Notes: a model not told the origin generated them from the letters alone. A stretch of 14,178 nucleotides of DNA from Anaerolineales bacterium (GCA_012032575.1 JAAUSP010000146.1:1-14178); one strand, 5' to 3'; shown: positions 7,879-14,089, counted from the stretch's first letter. A program made the numbers and translations.

Positions 7879-10178
7879 TTGCAGGGTATGACGGCTTCGA
7901 TGGCCAGGCGGTCAATCTGGGCCAATAACAAGCCGTGAACCGAATCGGGGATATTGAGCGATTCCAGGGTTATTTCATTCAGGTCAATATCGCCGGACAG
8001 GAAACCCTGGCTGCGCAGGGAGCGGATCATCTCGACCAGGAACAGCGGGTTGCCGCCGCTCTTCTCGACCAGGTAAGCCACCAGGCGCTCCGGCAAATCG
8101 GGGGCGGTATGGGCCACCAGCGCCGCCGCCGAGGCCGGCTCCAGACTGTCGAGGGTCAGGTCCAGCAGTTCGGGCGAATCGGGCTGCTCCAGCAGGTATT
8201 GGCGCAGCGCCCACACCCGGCTGTCACGCTCCGGGCGCATGGCCAAAAGCAGGATGATCGGGTGGCGGGTGGTCAAGGGCAGGATGGTTTCAATCAGTTG
8301 CAGTGAGGTCGGGTCGGCCCACTGCAAATCGTCCAGGGCCAGGGCCAGGGCGTGGCGGTGCGACAACTGCACCAGCAAATCGCGCGTTACCTCAAAAAGC
8401 TGCCAGCGAAAACTCTCGCCCGAAAGCCCTTCCAGCCGGCGGGCCAGCTCGTCGTCGAGGGGCAGGCCCATAAAGCGGGCCAGGTAGGGATAGGTAGCTT
8501 CCAGCCGGGCCGGGCCAAACAAATTGGCGCAAAAAGTCCGCAGGTGACGGCTGGACTCGTCAGGCCCGGCTCCGCTGGGCAGGTCCATCAGATCGCGCAG
8601 CACGCTGATGAACAGGTAGCCGCTGAGAGCCGAGCCGTAAGCCAGGCTGATGCCGCCGGCCCAGGCGGTTTCGGTTTCGGTGCGGAAGCGCAGAAAATCG
8701 AGAAAGTGGGTTTTACCCATGCCCACCTCGCCAATCAGAGTGATAACGCCGCCCTGACCGGCCGCCAGTTTTTCCAGGTTCCGTTGCAGTTGGGCCATTT
8801 CACGCTCACGGCCAAAAATCGGCCTGACCCTCCGGAAGCGGCGCGGTTCCGACTCGCCCAGCCCTGTCCGCACCGCCAGCGCGGCAAATACGGGGATGGG
8901 TTGGGCTTTGCCTTTGACCCGAATCGTCCCCAGGTCAGCCAGGTCAAATTCCGGCCCTAACACGTCCCGCACCCCTTTTTCCAGTAGAATCTGGTCGTCG
9001 GCGGCGTTTTGCATCAGCCGGGCCGACAGGTTGATCGAGTCGCCCATGGTGGTGTAATCACGGCGATCAGGCGAGCCAATTGGCCCGGCAAAAACCCGCC
9101 CACTGGTCACGCCGATGCGCTGCATGGCAATGAAGGGCAAGCCGCCACACTCGGCCTGCAAATCCAGGGCGCAGCGGATGGCCCGCGTCTCCTGCTCCTC
9201 GACCGACCGGGGCGCGCCGAAAATGACGTGGATCAAACTGCCTTTGTCGCCGGTAATCAACCGGTTGACCCGCCCGCCATAGCGCACTGCCGCTTGTTGG
9301 GCCGTGCTGAAGTAAGTCTGGAGTTTGGGACCAATTTCAGGGTCGGCGTCGTAATCCAGTCCGTGAAATTGCACAAACAAGCTGACCACCGGCTTGAGTT
9401 CGGCCACCTGAGCGCGGCCAGCGGCCAGAGTTTCGTAAATCTGGGGCGGCACATAGGGGATCAGCCGTTCCACCAGCGCCTTTTCCGCGCGGGGATGCCA
9501 TTGGAGCGGGGGCCAGGGTTTGGGCCGCGCCGGACGCAGTAACCGGCCCACTACCGCAAAATCGTCGCGCCACTCGGCGACAGTTATGGCTTCGGGCAGG
9601 GCGGCCAATGTTGCCCGGTCGAGCATAATATCGCCCGAATTGGCGTGGTGTTCAGCCTCGGCCATGCGGTCGAGCGTGGCTCCACCCAGCACATCTTCAT
9701 AGCCGTACTGAGGCAGGCCCAGGTTGAAGCGTTTGATCGAACCGTAGGTCAGGCCGATCTTCATTTTGAGGGTGATAATGCCGATGGGGGTCGGCACCTG
9801 GCCGTGAATCCGGATGGCCTGCTGCATGCGCCAGGCCGAGGTCAGCGCCCGCCGGATGACCGCCGCCCGCCGCACCCCGCGCTCGCGGGGATACCAGACA
9901 ATCAGGGCGTCGCCGCCAAATTTGATAACGCTGCCGCGAAACGCCTCAATTTCGGCAATGAGCGGGGTGAAGACGCCGCTGAGGGCGCGGGTCAACTCTT
10001 CCGCCCCCTGATCGGGGCTGAGGCCCTGGGTCAGGGCTTCGGTCAGCGGGGTAAAGCCGGAGATGTCGGCAATCAGGGCAACGCCCTCTTCGGGCAGCAG
10101 GGTATCGGGCCGGAGGATGTGCTCCACCCGGTCACGGGGAATATAAGCAGCCAGGGCAGGGAGAAGGGCAACGGTCAT
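7827..10178 (-). CDS. N-terminal half of giant protein: tandem soluble-adenylyl-cyclase-like domains plus AAA/STAND ATPase
   Basis: Numbering from the ATG at 10178. Cyclase domain C1 (about 30-215) has both metal Asp (D38 in ADISGF, D90 in KFGGD). C2 (about 262-435) lacks the first Asp (Q270) but keeps K312 (TGDKGS), T376, N383 and R387 (DYTTMGDSINLSARLM). This is the pseudo-heterodimer of soluble adenylyl cyclase, with one expected ATP-to-cAMP site. An AAA_16/NB-ARC-like ATPase starts at GRERE (456): Walker A GEVGMGKT 483-490, Walker B ALALDDLQWAD with D616/D617. No signal peptide or membrane segment. Real homology ends near residue 763 (DRLAIEAV); the last 20 residues after it look like out-of-frame read-through. 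Adding one base near 7889 restores AV-H-TLQMASVIGETF and a protein of about 1,465 residues with the following ORF. Last gene of the tsaE-tsaB-rimI-udg run; its ribosome site lies inside a palindrome. Confidence 0.88.
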   Translation of the reverse strand: MTVALLPALAAYIPRDRVEHILRPDTLLPEEGVALIADISGFTPLTEALTQGLSPDQGAEELTRALSGVFTPLIAEIEAFRGSVIKFGGDALIVWYPRERGVRRAAVIRRALTSAWRMQQAIRIHGQVPTPIGIITLKMKIGLTYGSIKRFNLGLPQYGYEDVLGGATLDRMAEAEHHANSGDIMLDRATLAALPEAITVAEWRDDFAVVGRLLRPARPKPWPPLQWHPRAEKALVERLIPYVPPQIYETLAAGRAQVAELKPVVSLFVQFHGLDYDADPEIGPKLQTYFSTAQQAAVRYGGRVNRLITGDKGSLIHVIFGAPRSVEEQETRAIRCALDLQAECGGLPFIAMQRIGVTSGRVFAGPIGSPDRRDYTTMGDSINLSARLMQNAADDQILLEKGVRDVLGPEFDLADLGTIRVKGKAQPIPVFAALAVRTGLGESEPRRFRRVRPIFGREREMAQLQRNLEKLAAGQGGVITLIGEVGMGKTHFLDFLRFRTETETAWAGGISLAYGSALSGYLFISVLRDLMDLPSGAGPDESSRHLRTFCANLFGPARLEATYPYLARFMGLPLDDELARRLEGLSGESFRWQLFEVTRDLLVQLSHRHALALALDDLQWADPTSLQLIETILPLTTRHPIILLLAMRPERDSRVWALRQYLLEQPDSPELLDLTLDSLEPASAAALVAHTAPDLPERLVAYLVEKSGGNPLFLVEMIRSLRSQGFLSGDIDLNEITLESLNIPDSVHGLLLAQIDRLAIEAVIPCKWRRSSARPFLPRFWPC

Positions 10179-10204
10179 AATTTGGTCTCCTCTACGACCA
10201 AATT
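10179..10204 (-). promoter_or_regulatory. Perfect palindrome enclosing the cyclase ribosome binding site
   Basis: On the minus strand AATTTGGTC, 8 nt, then GACCAAATT, directly followed by ATG. Arms 10179-10187 and 10196-10204 are perfect 9-bp complements. The Shine-Dalgarno AGAGGAG lies mostly in the loop (10188-10195), 8 nt from the start. It could be a repressor operator overlapping the start region or an mRNA hairpin that gates translation. Confidence 0.7.
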
Positions 10205-10237
10205 ACACCGATTTTGGCCCTGGCGCAATAGGCTTTG
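10205..10237. other. Remainder of the udg-cyclase spacer
   Basis: These 33 bp finish the 59-bp gap. A weak minus-strand TTGCGC/TGTAAT pair with only 15-nt spacing is the best promoter-like match, so separate transcription of the cyclase is possible but not shown. No T-tract terminator follows the udg stop. Confidence 0.3.
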
Positions 10238-11224
10238 TTACCCTATAGCCATTTTCAAAACCGGATGATGCGTTGGAAACTGGAGTCCAAGGCTTGCTTT
10301 GAAAGAGACAAAGCAAGCTTTGGACTCCAATCTTTTAAATTGCCCGTATTTAAGCGCTAAATCCGGGTTAAAAAGGTTCAGTTGGGTCGCACTTGACGGG
10401 GCTGCTTCTTTGGGCCGGCTAAAAGCGGCGGCTTCCTGGATGAATTGGGGCAGTTTTTGGAAATCTTCAATCAATAAGGGCCGCCATTTGGGTTGGTGCA
10501 GCGCCGCCGCCGGGTGGAACATCGGCACAATCAGCCGATGGCCGATCTGTTGGGCCTGACCGTGAATTTTGGTGATTGAAGCGCCGGGGAAATAGCGGTA
10601 CATAGAGAAGCGGCCCAGGGTGACAATGACCTTGGGATCAATCAGCTCCACCTGCCGGTCGAGATAGCCTTTGCAGGCGGCCAATTCGTCGGCTTCGGGA
10701 TCGCGGTTGTTGGGCGGGCGGCACTTGACCACGTTGGTAATGAAAACTTCGTCACGCTTGAAGCCGATGCCGTGCAGCAGCTCCTCCAGGAATTGGCCCG
10801 CCGCGCCGACAAAGGGCCGGCCCTGTTTGTCTTCGTTGAAGCCCGGCCCCTCACCGATGAACATGATCTGGGCATTGGCCGGTCCTTCGCCGGGCACAGC
10901 GCGGCTGCGGCCCTGGTGGAGCGGGCAGCGCGTGCAGTCGTGTACCGTGCGGGCAATCTGGCGCAAATCCATCCGGGGCACAGGAGGCAGGGTGGCCGGG
11001 TCAATCAGCGGCAGAGGATAATCGCGGACCCAACTGTCGCTGCCCCTGGCTTTGCGAAACCAGTCGCCTTTGGGGCTGAGCATCCAGACATCGCCCCAGA
11101 CTTCGTCGGGCAGGCGCATCTGGCGCAGGATGGCGTCACGCTCGGCTTCGGCGATTTCACCACCGGCGCAACGGGCTTTGACCGCTTCGACCTGATTTTG
11201 AAACTCAACAAACTTGTTGGGCAT
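10238..11224 (-). CDS. Family-4 (4Fe-4S) uracil-DNA glycosylase with N-terminal SHOCT/WW-like module
   Basis: Removes uracil from DNA in base excision repair. The catalytic core is about residues 85-265: cluster cysteines C97, C100, C168 and C184 (CTRCPLHQGR, TNVVKCRPPNNRDP, ELAACKGYL), uracil-pocket motif GEGPGFNED 124-132 and C-terminal motif HPAAAL 237-242. Usual length is about 190-220 residues; here it is 328. The extra N terminus (about 5-70) has a helical SHOCT-like part (QVEAVKARCAGGEIAEAERDAIL) followed by an aromatic part (DVWMLSPKGDWFRKARGSDSWV). I recall this combination on diverse Chloroflexota proteins, where it may bind a partner or sense something. The C-terminal tail beyond about residue 299 is coded by an inverted repeat and is probably non-functional. 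ATG at 11224 follows the rimI stop by 3 nt, suggesting translational coupling. Confidence 0.9.
   Translation of the reverse strand: MPNKFVEFQNQVEAVKARCAGGEIAEAERDAILRQMRLPDEVWGDVWMLSPKGDWFRKARGSDSWVRDYPLPLIDPATLPPVPRMDLRQIARTVHDCTRCPLHQGRSRAVPGEGPANAQIMFIGEGPGFNEDKQGRPFVGAAGQFLEELLHGIGFKRDEVFITNVVKCRPPNNRDPEADELAACKGYLDRQVELIDPKVIVTLGRFSMYRYFPGASITKIHGQAQQIGHRLIVPMFHPAAALHQPKWRPLLIEDFQKLPQFIQEAAAFSRPKEAAPSSATQLNLFNPDLALKYGQFKRLESKACFVSFKASLGLQFPTHHPVLKMAIG
10281..10329. repeat. 21-bp inverted repeat within the udg 3' coding end
   Basis: Arms 10281-10301 and 10309-10329 are complementary over 21 bp with one mismatch (position 10291), loop AAAGAGA (10302-10308). It codes for residues about 299-315 of the UDG, past the conserved fold. 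No T-tract follows on the minus strand, so it is not a standard terminator. It may be a small mobile palindrome that landed near the old stop codon. Confidence 0.8.
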
Positions 11225-11227
11225 AGC

Positions 11228-11860
11228 TTAAATTTTAGCCAGGCGTTGGAAAAGCGCAACCTTGTGCCGGGCCAGCATGGCCTGATAATCCGGCAGTGCG
11301 AGCGCCGGTGTGGTTAAAATAAGGGCATCTTCGTCGTTGTCGCTGTAGTAACGGGGGCGACGCCCCACCTGCTCAAAGCCGTATTTTTGATACAGGGCCA
11401 GGGCCGGGTGGTTGGAGGGACGCACTTCCAGGGTAGCTACGGCTGCCCCCAACGCCTGACTCGTCTCGAGCAGGTGCAATAACAGCCATTCGCCCAGGCC
11501 CAGGCCACGCCAATCAGGCTGAACGGCGATGGTGCTGACGTGGGCTTCGTCGGCCATGAGCCAGAAACCGGCCAGACCAATGATAATAGAGGTTTCAGCG
11601 GCAGTAAGACCGGGGACCGGAGACTGAGGACCGGGTTGAGGGTTGTCTGCTAGTTGTGAGGATGAGGGTCCAAGAGGAGGGTGGGGTAGAGAAGTGTGCA
11701 GGACAAAATAGTGGGCGAATTGGTTGTACTGGAGTTCGTATTCAAAGGCATGCATAGGCCAGTTCATGGCGTAGGAGGCCCGTTCAATGGCGATGACGGC
11801 GGGAAGGTCGGCCAGGGTCATCGGTTCAATTGTGAAGGGTAAAGCGGACTGCTCAGGCAC
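11228..11860 (-). CDS. rimI: RimI-type GNAT N-acetyltransferase with internal Pro-rich insert
   Basis: Acetyl-CoA-dependent N-alpha-acetyltransferase, in most bacteria acting on ribosomal protein S18 and found beside tsaB. The GNAT fold is clear: N-terminal IEPMTLADLPAVIAIERASY, MADEAHVSTIAVQP (beta 4), acetyl-CoA loop DWRGLGLGEWLL (116-127), LEVRPSNHPALALYQKYGFEQVGRRPRYY and the closing EDALIL typical of RimI. Length is 210 residues against the usual 150 or so: about 34 Pro/Ser-rich residues (57-90) sit between YFVLHTS and SIIIGLAGFW, where relatives have a short turn, and they are coded by microrepeat DNA. The GTG start at 11860 shares one base with the tsaB TAG stop, so the genes are translationally coupled. 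The family call is firm; the exact substrate is inferred from context. Confidence 0.9.
   Translation of the reverse strand: MPEQSALPFTIEPMTLADLPAVIAIERASYAMNWPMHAFEYELQYNQFAHYFVLHTSLPHPPLGPSSSQLADNPQPGPQSPVPGLTAAETSIIIGLAGFWLMADEAHVSTIAVQPDWRGLGLGEWLLLHLLETSQALGAAVATLEVRPSNHPALALYQKYGFEQVGRRPRYYSDNDEDALILTTPALALPDYQAMLARHKVALFQRLAKI
11608..11635. repeat. ACCGG microrepeat inside rimI
   Basis: Direct GACCGGGGACCGG-type units with a degenerate GGAGACTGAGG middle. They code for part of the extra Pro-rich loop of RimI (NPQPGPQSPVPG). The look is like the short tandem repeats known from cyanobacteria. Confidence 0.6.
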
Positions 11861-12528
11861 TACGCACTCACCGAGGGCGAGGGTAAATAAATGGGGGCCA
11901 GGGCGTCGGGGTCATCCTGGTCGCCGGCTTCGAGGCGTTGGGCGGCAATTTCGGCCAAATAACCGGCGCGGCGCAGACGGTTAGCCGGGGAGGCGATCAG
12001 CGCTTTGTGGTCCGAACTCCGCTGCAATATTTGCGCGGCCTGGGCGTCAATCTCGCCGGTGCAGAGGGCGGGCTGGTTGATCTGTCCGGCCAGGGTTTCG
12101 ACTGTGGTCAAATGAGGTTCGATCAAAAACTGCCAATTTTCTTCGCCCTGACCATAACAGGCGGCGATGATGCGTCCTCGCCCGGCCTGAAGAATGACCC
12201 AGATGGGCAGACTTTGAGATTGCAACGGGTAGGCAGCTATTTCGAGGGTAGAGACGCCGATGACCGGCAGTTTGTGGGGCAGAGCCAGACCTTTGGCCGC
12301 GGCCAGGCTGATCCGCACCCCGGTAAAGGAACCCGGCCCCAGCGATACGGCCAGCGCCGTCACATCGGCAATTTTTAGACTGGCCTGGGCCAGCATGCGG
12401 ACCAGCCGGGGCATCACTTCGACGGTGTGGTTGCGGCCGGAAAACCAACTCTCTTCGGCCAGCACGCCATCCGGGTGGTACAGGGCCAGGCTGGCGTATT
12501 GGGTGGCGGTGTCAATGGCGAGAATCAT
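11860..12528 (-). CDS. tsaB: TsaB, tRNA t6A37 threonylcarbamoyltransferase complex subunit
   Basis: TsaB is the inactive ASKHA-fold partner that binds TsaD and TsaE in the cytoplasmic complex making N6-threonylcarbamoyladenosine at tRNA position 37. The 222-residue protein has a typical length and signatures: MILAIDTATQ start, SGRNHTVEVMPRL (30-42), GPGSFTGVRISLAAAKGLA (64-82) and ISTLE-like GVSTLEIAAY (91-100). ATG at 12528 is fixed by the MILAIDT motif. No ribosome site lies directly upstream; the nearest AAAGGA (minus strand, 12595-12590) is 61 nt away, separated by a microrepeat hairpin. The gene sits between tsaE and rimI, a common order. tsaC and tsaD are not in the window. Confidence 0.95.
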   Translation of the reverse strand: MILAIDTATQYASLALYHPDGVLAEESWFSGRNHTVEVMPRLVRMLAQASLKIADVTALAVSLGPGSFTGVRISLAAAKGLALPHKLPVIGVSTLEIAAYPLQSQSLPIWVILQAGRGRIIAACYGQGEENWQFLIEPHLTTVETLAGQINQPALCTGEIDAQAAQILQRSSDHKALIASPANRLRRAGYLAEIAAQRLEAGDQDDPDALAPIYLPSPSVSA

Positions 12529-12532
12529 AAAT

Positions 12533-12584
12533 CGAATGGCGAATGGCGAATGGCGAATAAAAATTATTCGCCATTCGCCATTCG
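12533..12584. repeat. CGAATGG microrepeat hairpin between tsaB ribosome site and start
   Basis: Tandem CGAATGG units on the left (12533-12558) and their complements on the right (12566-12584) form a perfect 21-bp stem (12538/12540-12560 with 12564-12584) and a 3-nt AAA loop. The element begins 5 bases beyond the tsaB start. If 12533-12584 were absent, AAAGGA would stand 9 nt from the ATG, a normal spacing. Confidence 0.9.
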
Positions 12585-12652
12585 TTTATTCCTTTCGGCA
12601 GGGCTTTTTACCTATTGGCTTCGCCCGTAAAGTAGGGCAAAATTATAATAAT
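12585..12652 (-). promoter_or_regulatory. tsaE-tsaB spacer with displaced AAAGGA ribosome site
   Basis: On the minus strand AAAGGA (12595-12590) looks like the original tsaB Shine-Dalgarno. A small GCCC/GGGC stem (12623-12626, 12635-12638) and a TATAAT (12647-12642) without a -35 partner also occur; neither is convincing alone. Confidence 0.45.
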
Positions 12653-13159
12653 CTACGGCTGGCGCTGCTGGGCAAAGGTGGCGTGTTTAAAGGCGTCGAG
12701 CAGGGTCAAAAAACGCTGACCGTGTGGACGCAGAACCACCCGGCGCTTGGTTTCTTCCAGGTGATACAGTTCGATGGTCAAATGTTCGATGGGCAGCAAG
12801 GTTTTGGCCCGGTCGGCCCACTCGATGATGGTTATGCCGGAGCCGTACAAATAATCTTCCAGGCCGAAGGTGGCCGTTTCGGCGGCGTCGGCCAAACGAT
12901 ACAGGTCAATGTGATACACCGGGCAAAGCCCCTGGTATTCGTTGACCAGGGTAAAGGTGGGCGAAATCACCGGGTCGGTGACGCTCAGGCCGGCGCACAC
13001 CCCCTGCACCCAGCGAGTCTTGCCGCTGCCCAAATCGCCTACCAGGGCCAGCACATCACCCGGCTTGAGATAGGCTGCCAGACGCGCACCTAACCGACGA
13101 GTTTGGGCTTCGCTGTGGCTGATAAAATCCAGGGTGTTGGGTTCAAGTATGGGCGGCAC
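12653..13159 (-). CDS. tsaE: TsaE, ATPase of the tRNA t6A synthesis complex
   Basis: P-loop ATPase that resets the TsaB-TsaD complex during tRNA t6A formation. In 168 residues the family signatures are all visible: Walker A GDLGSGKT 41-48, SPTFTLVNEY (66-75) including the switch region, HIDLYRL (83-89) and IIEWADR (111-117) with the conserved EW. The first 12 residues (MPPILEPNTLDF) are slightly longer than usual. The GTG start at 13159 is supported by AAGGAG 9 nt upstream (13174-13169, minus strand). First gene of the minus-strand run, with its own promoter facing that of the phosphoesterase. C-terminal FKHATFAQQRQP is unremarkable. Confidence 0.95.
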   Translation of the reverse strand: MPPILEPNTLDFISHSEAQTRRLGARLAAYLKPGDVLALVGDLGSGKTRWVQGVCAGLSVTDPVISPTFTLVNEYQGLCPVYHIDLYRLADAAETATFGLEDYLYGSGITIIEWADRAKTLLPIEHLTIELYHLEETKRRVVLRPHGQRFLTLLDAFKHATFAQQRQP

Positions 13160-13180
13160 TCGCAGACACTCCTTGCCAGC

Positions 13181-13209
13181 ATTATACCCCCATTATTGGA
13201 GAGGTACAA
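13181..13209 (-). promoter_or_regulatory. Putative sigma-70 promoter of tsaE
   Basis: Minus strand: perfect TATAAT (13186-13181), 17-nt spacer, weak TTGTAC (13209-13204). A start 6-7 nt beyond the -10 would fall at the ribosome site, giving a very short leader. Confidence 0.5.
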
Positions 13210-13214
13210 AGCCT

Positions 13215-13244
13215 TTGGCAGATTTATCTAACTTATGGTATGAT
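13215..13244 (+). promoter_or_regulatory. Putative sigma-70 promoter of the phosphoesterase gene
   Basis: TTGGCA (13215-13220), 18-nt spacer, TATGAT (13239-13244). The -10 lies in a short palindrome GGTAT-G-ATACC (13237-13247), a possible operator. AAAAGGA (13262-13268) then stands 6 nt before the ATG. Confidence 0.5.
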
Positions 13245-13274
13245 ACCACCAGATTTTGATTAAAAGGATTTTCT

Positions 13275-14015
13275 ATGCGCTATCTCCTCATCTCAGATAT
13301 TCACGCCAACCTGGCCGCGTTTGAATCCGTTCTGGAAGATGCCGAGGGCTTGTACGATAAAGTGTGGTGTTTGGGGGATATGGTCGGCTATGGGCCGGAC
13401 CCGAACGAATGTGTCGAACTGCTTTTAACCCTCGATCACCTGTGCATTGCCGGCAACCATGATTGGGCGGTGTTGGGCAAACTGGATATTGACGATTTTA
13501 ATCCTGATGCCCGCTTTGCTTCGTTGTGGACCCGCGAGCAGTTGAGCGACAAAGTGCGTGATTATCTGGATAATTTACCCATTGCTTTAGTCGAAGAAAA
13601 ACTGTATACCCTGGTTCACGGCAGCCCCCGTCACCCGATCTGGGAATACATTCTCTCTCCGACCATTGCTCAACCCAACTTTAAACAGTTTAACACGCCC
13701 TACTGCTTTGTGGGACATACCCACAGCCCGGTTATCTTTCAAGAGGCGCTGCAAGCCAATGCTATGTGCGAACCGGTGGCAGCGGAGTTCAACAACGGCC
13801 CCATGCACCTGGGCGAGCGCCGGCTCATTATCAACCCCGGCAGTGTGGGCCAGCCCCGCGATGGCGACGCCCGGGCCTCTTATGGAATTTTGAATATTGA
13901 GGCGCGGTCTTTTGAATACCGGCGCACCTCTTACCCGGTGAGTGTCACCCAGGAAAAGATGAAAGCCTATGATTTTCCGGCCCGTTTGTGGAATCGGCTG
14001 GCTTTTGGCTGGTAA
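13275..14015 (+). CDS. Calcineurin-like metallophosphoesterase, YfcE/MJ0936 type
   Basis: A 246-residue cytoplasmic protein with the full set of two-metal ligands: D8 and H10 (SDIHAN), D35 (CLGDMVGYGPDP), N61-H62 (GNHD), H115 (VHGSP), H148 and H150 (GHTHSP). The GDMVGYGPDPNECVE stretch and the late NPGSVGQPRDGD motif are typical of the YfcE/MJ0936-like branch, which includes phosphodiesterases active on model esters and sometimes cyclic nucleotides. The natural substrate cannot be told. A cyclic-nucleotide role would fit the nearby cyclase, but that is only a suggestion. A good promoter and ribosome site precede it, and a strong intrinsic terminator follows 15 nt after the stop, so it is a single-gene unit. 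Confidence 0.93.
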   Translation: MRYLLISDIHANLAAFESVLEDAEGLYDKVWCLGDMVGYGPDPNECVELLLTLDHLCIAGNHDWAVLGKLDIDDFNPDARFASLWTREQLSDKVRDYLDNLPIALVEEKLYTLVHGSPRHPIWEYILSPTIAQPNFKQFNTPYCFVGHTHSPVIFQEALQANAMCEPVAAEFNNGPMHLGERRLIINPGSVGQPRDGDARASYGILNIEARSFEYRRTSYPVSVTQEKMKAYDFPARLWNRLAFGW

Positions 14016-14029
14016 GGAACTAAAATGAC

Positions 14030-14062
14030 AACTCTCACGTCTATAAAGCGTGAGAGTTTTTT
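14030..14062 (+). terminator. Rho-independent terminator after the phosphoesterase gene
   Basis: Stem AACTCTCACG (14030-14039) with CGTGAGAGTT (14049-14058), 9-nt loop, then six T (14057-14062) and a further T-rich stretch. This is the clearest intrinsic terminator in the window. Confidence 0.92.
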
Positions 14063-14089
14063 ATTTTAGTCCAAAGGATGGAGGTTTTG

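Noticed and set aside
7375..7938. Plus-strand ORFs at 7375-7938, 8352-8960, 9009-9542 and 9645-10268 opposite the cyclase gene
   Set aside because: All antisense to conserved cyclase, ATPase or TPR coding sequence, without recognisable domains.
12533..12584. CGAATGG units as a small CRISPR array or tandem-repeat binding site
   Set aside because: No spacers; the units form a single hairpin, so it is a microrepeat element.
12585..12652. Riboswitch in the tsaE-tsaB spacer
   Set aside because: A short GCCC/GGGC stem and a purine-rich stretch are present, but no known riboswitch core could be matched.
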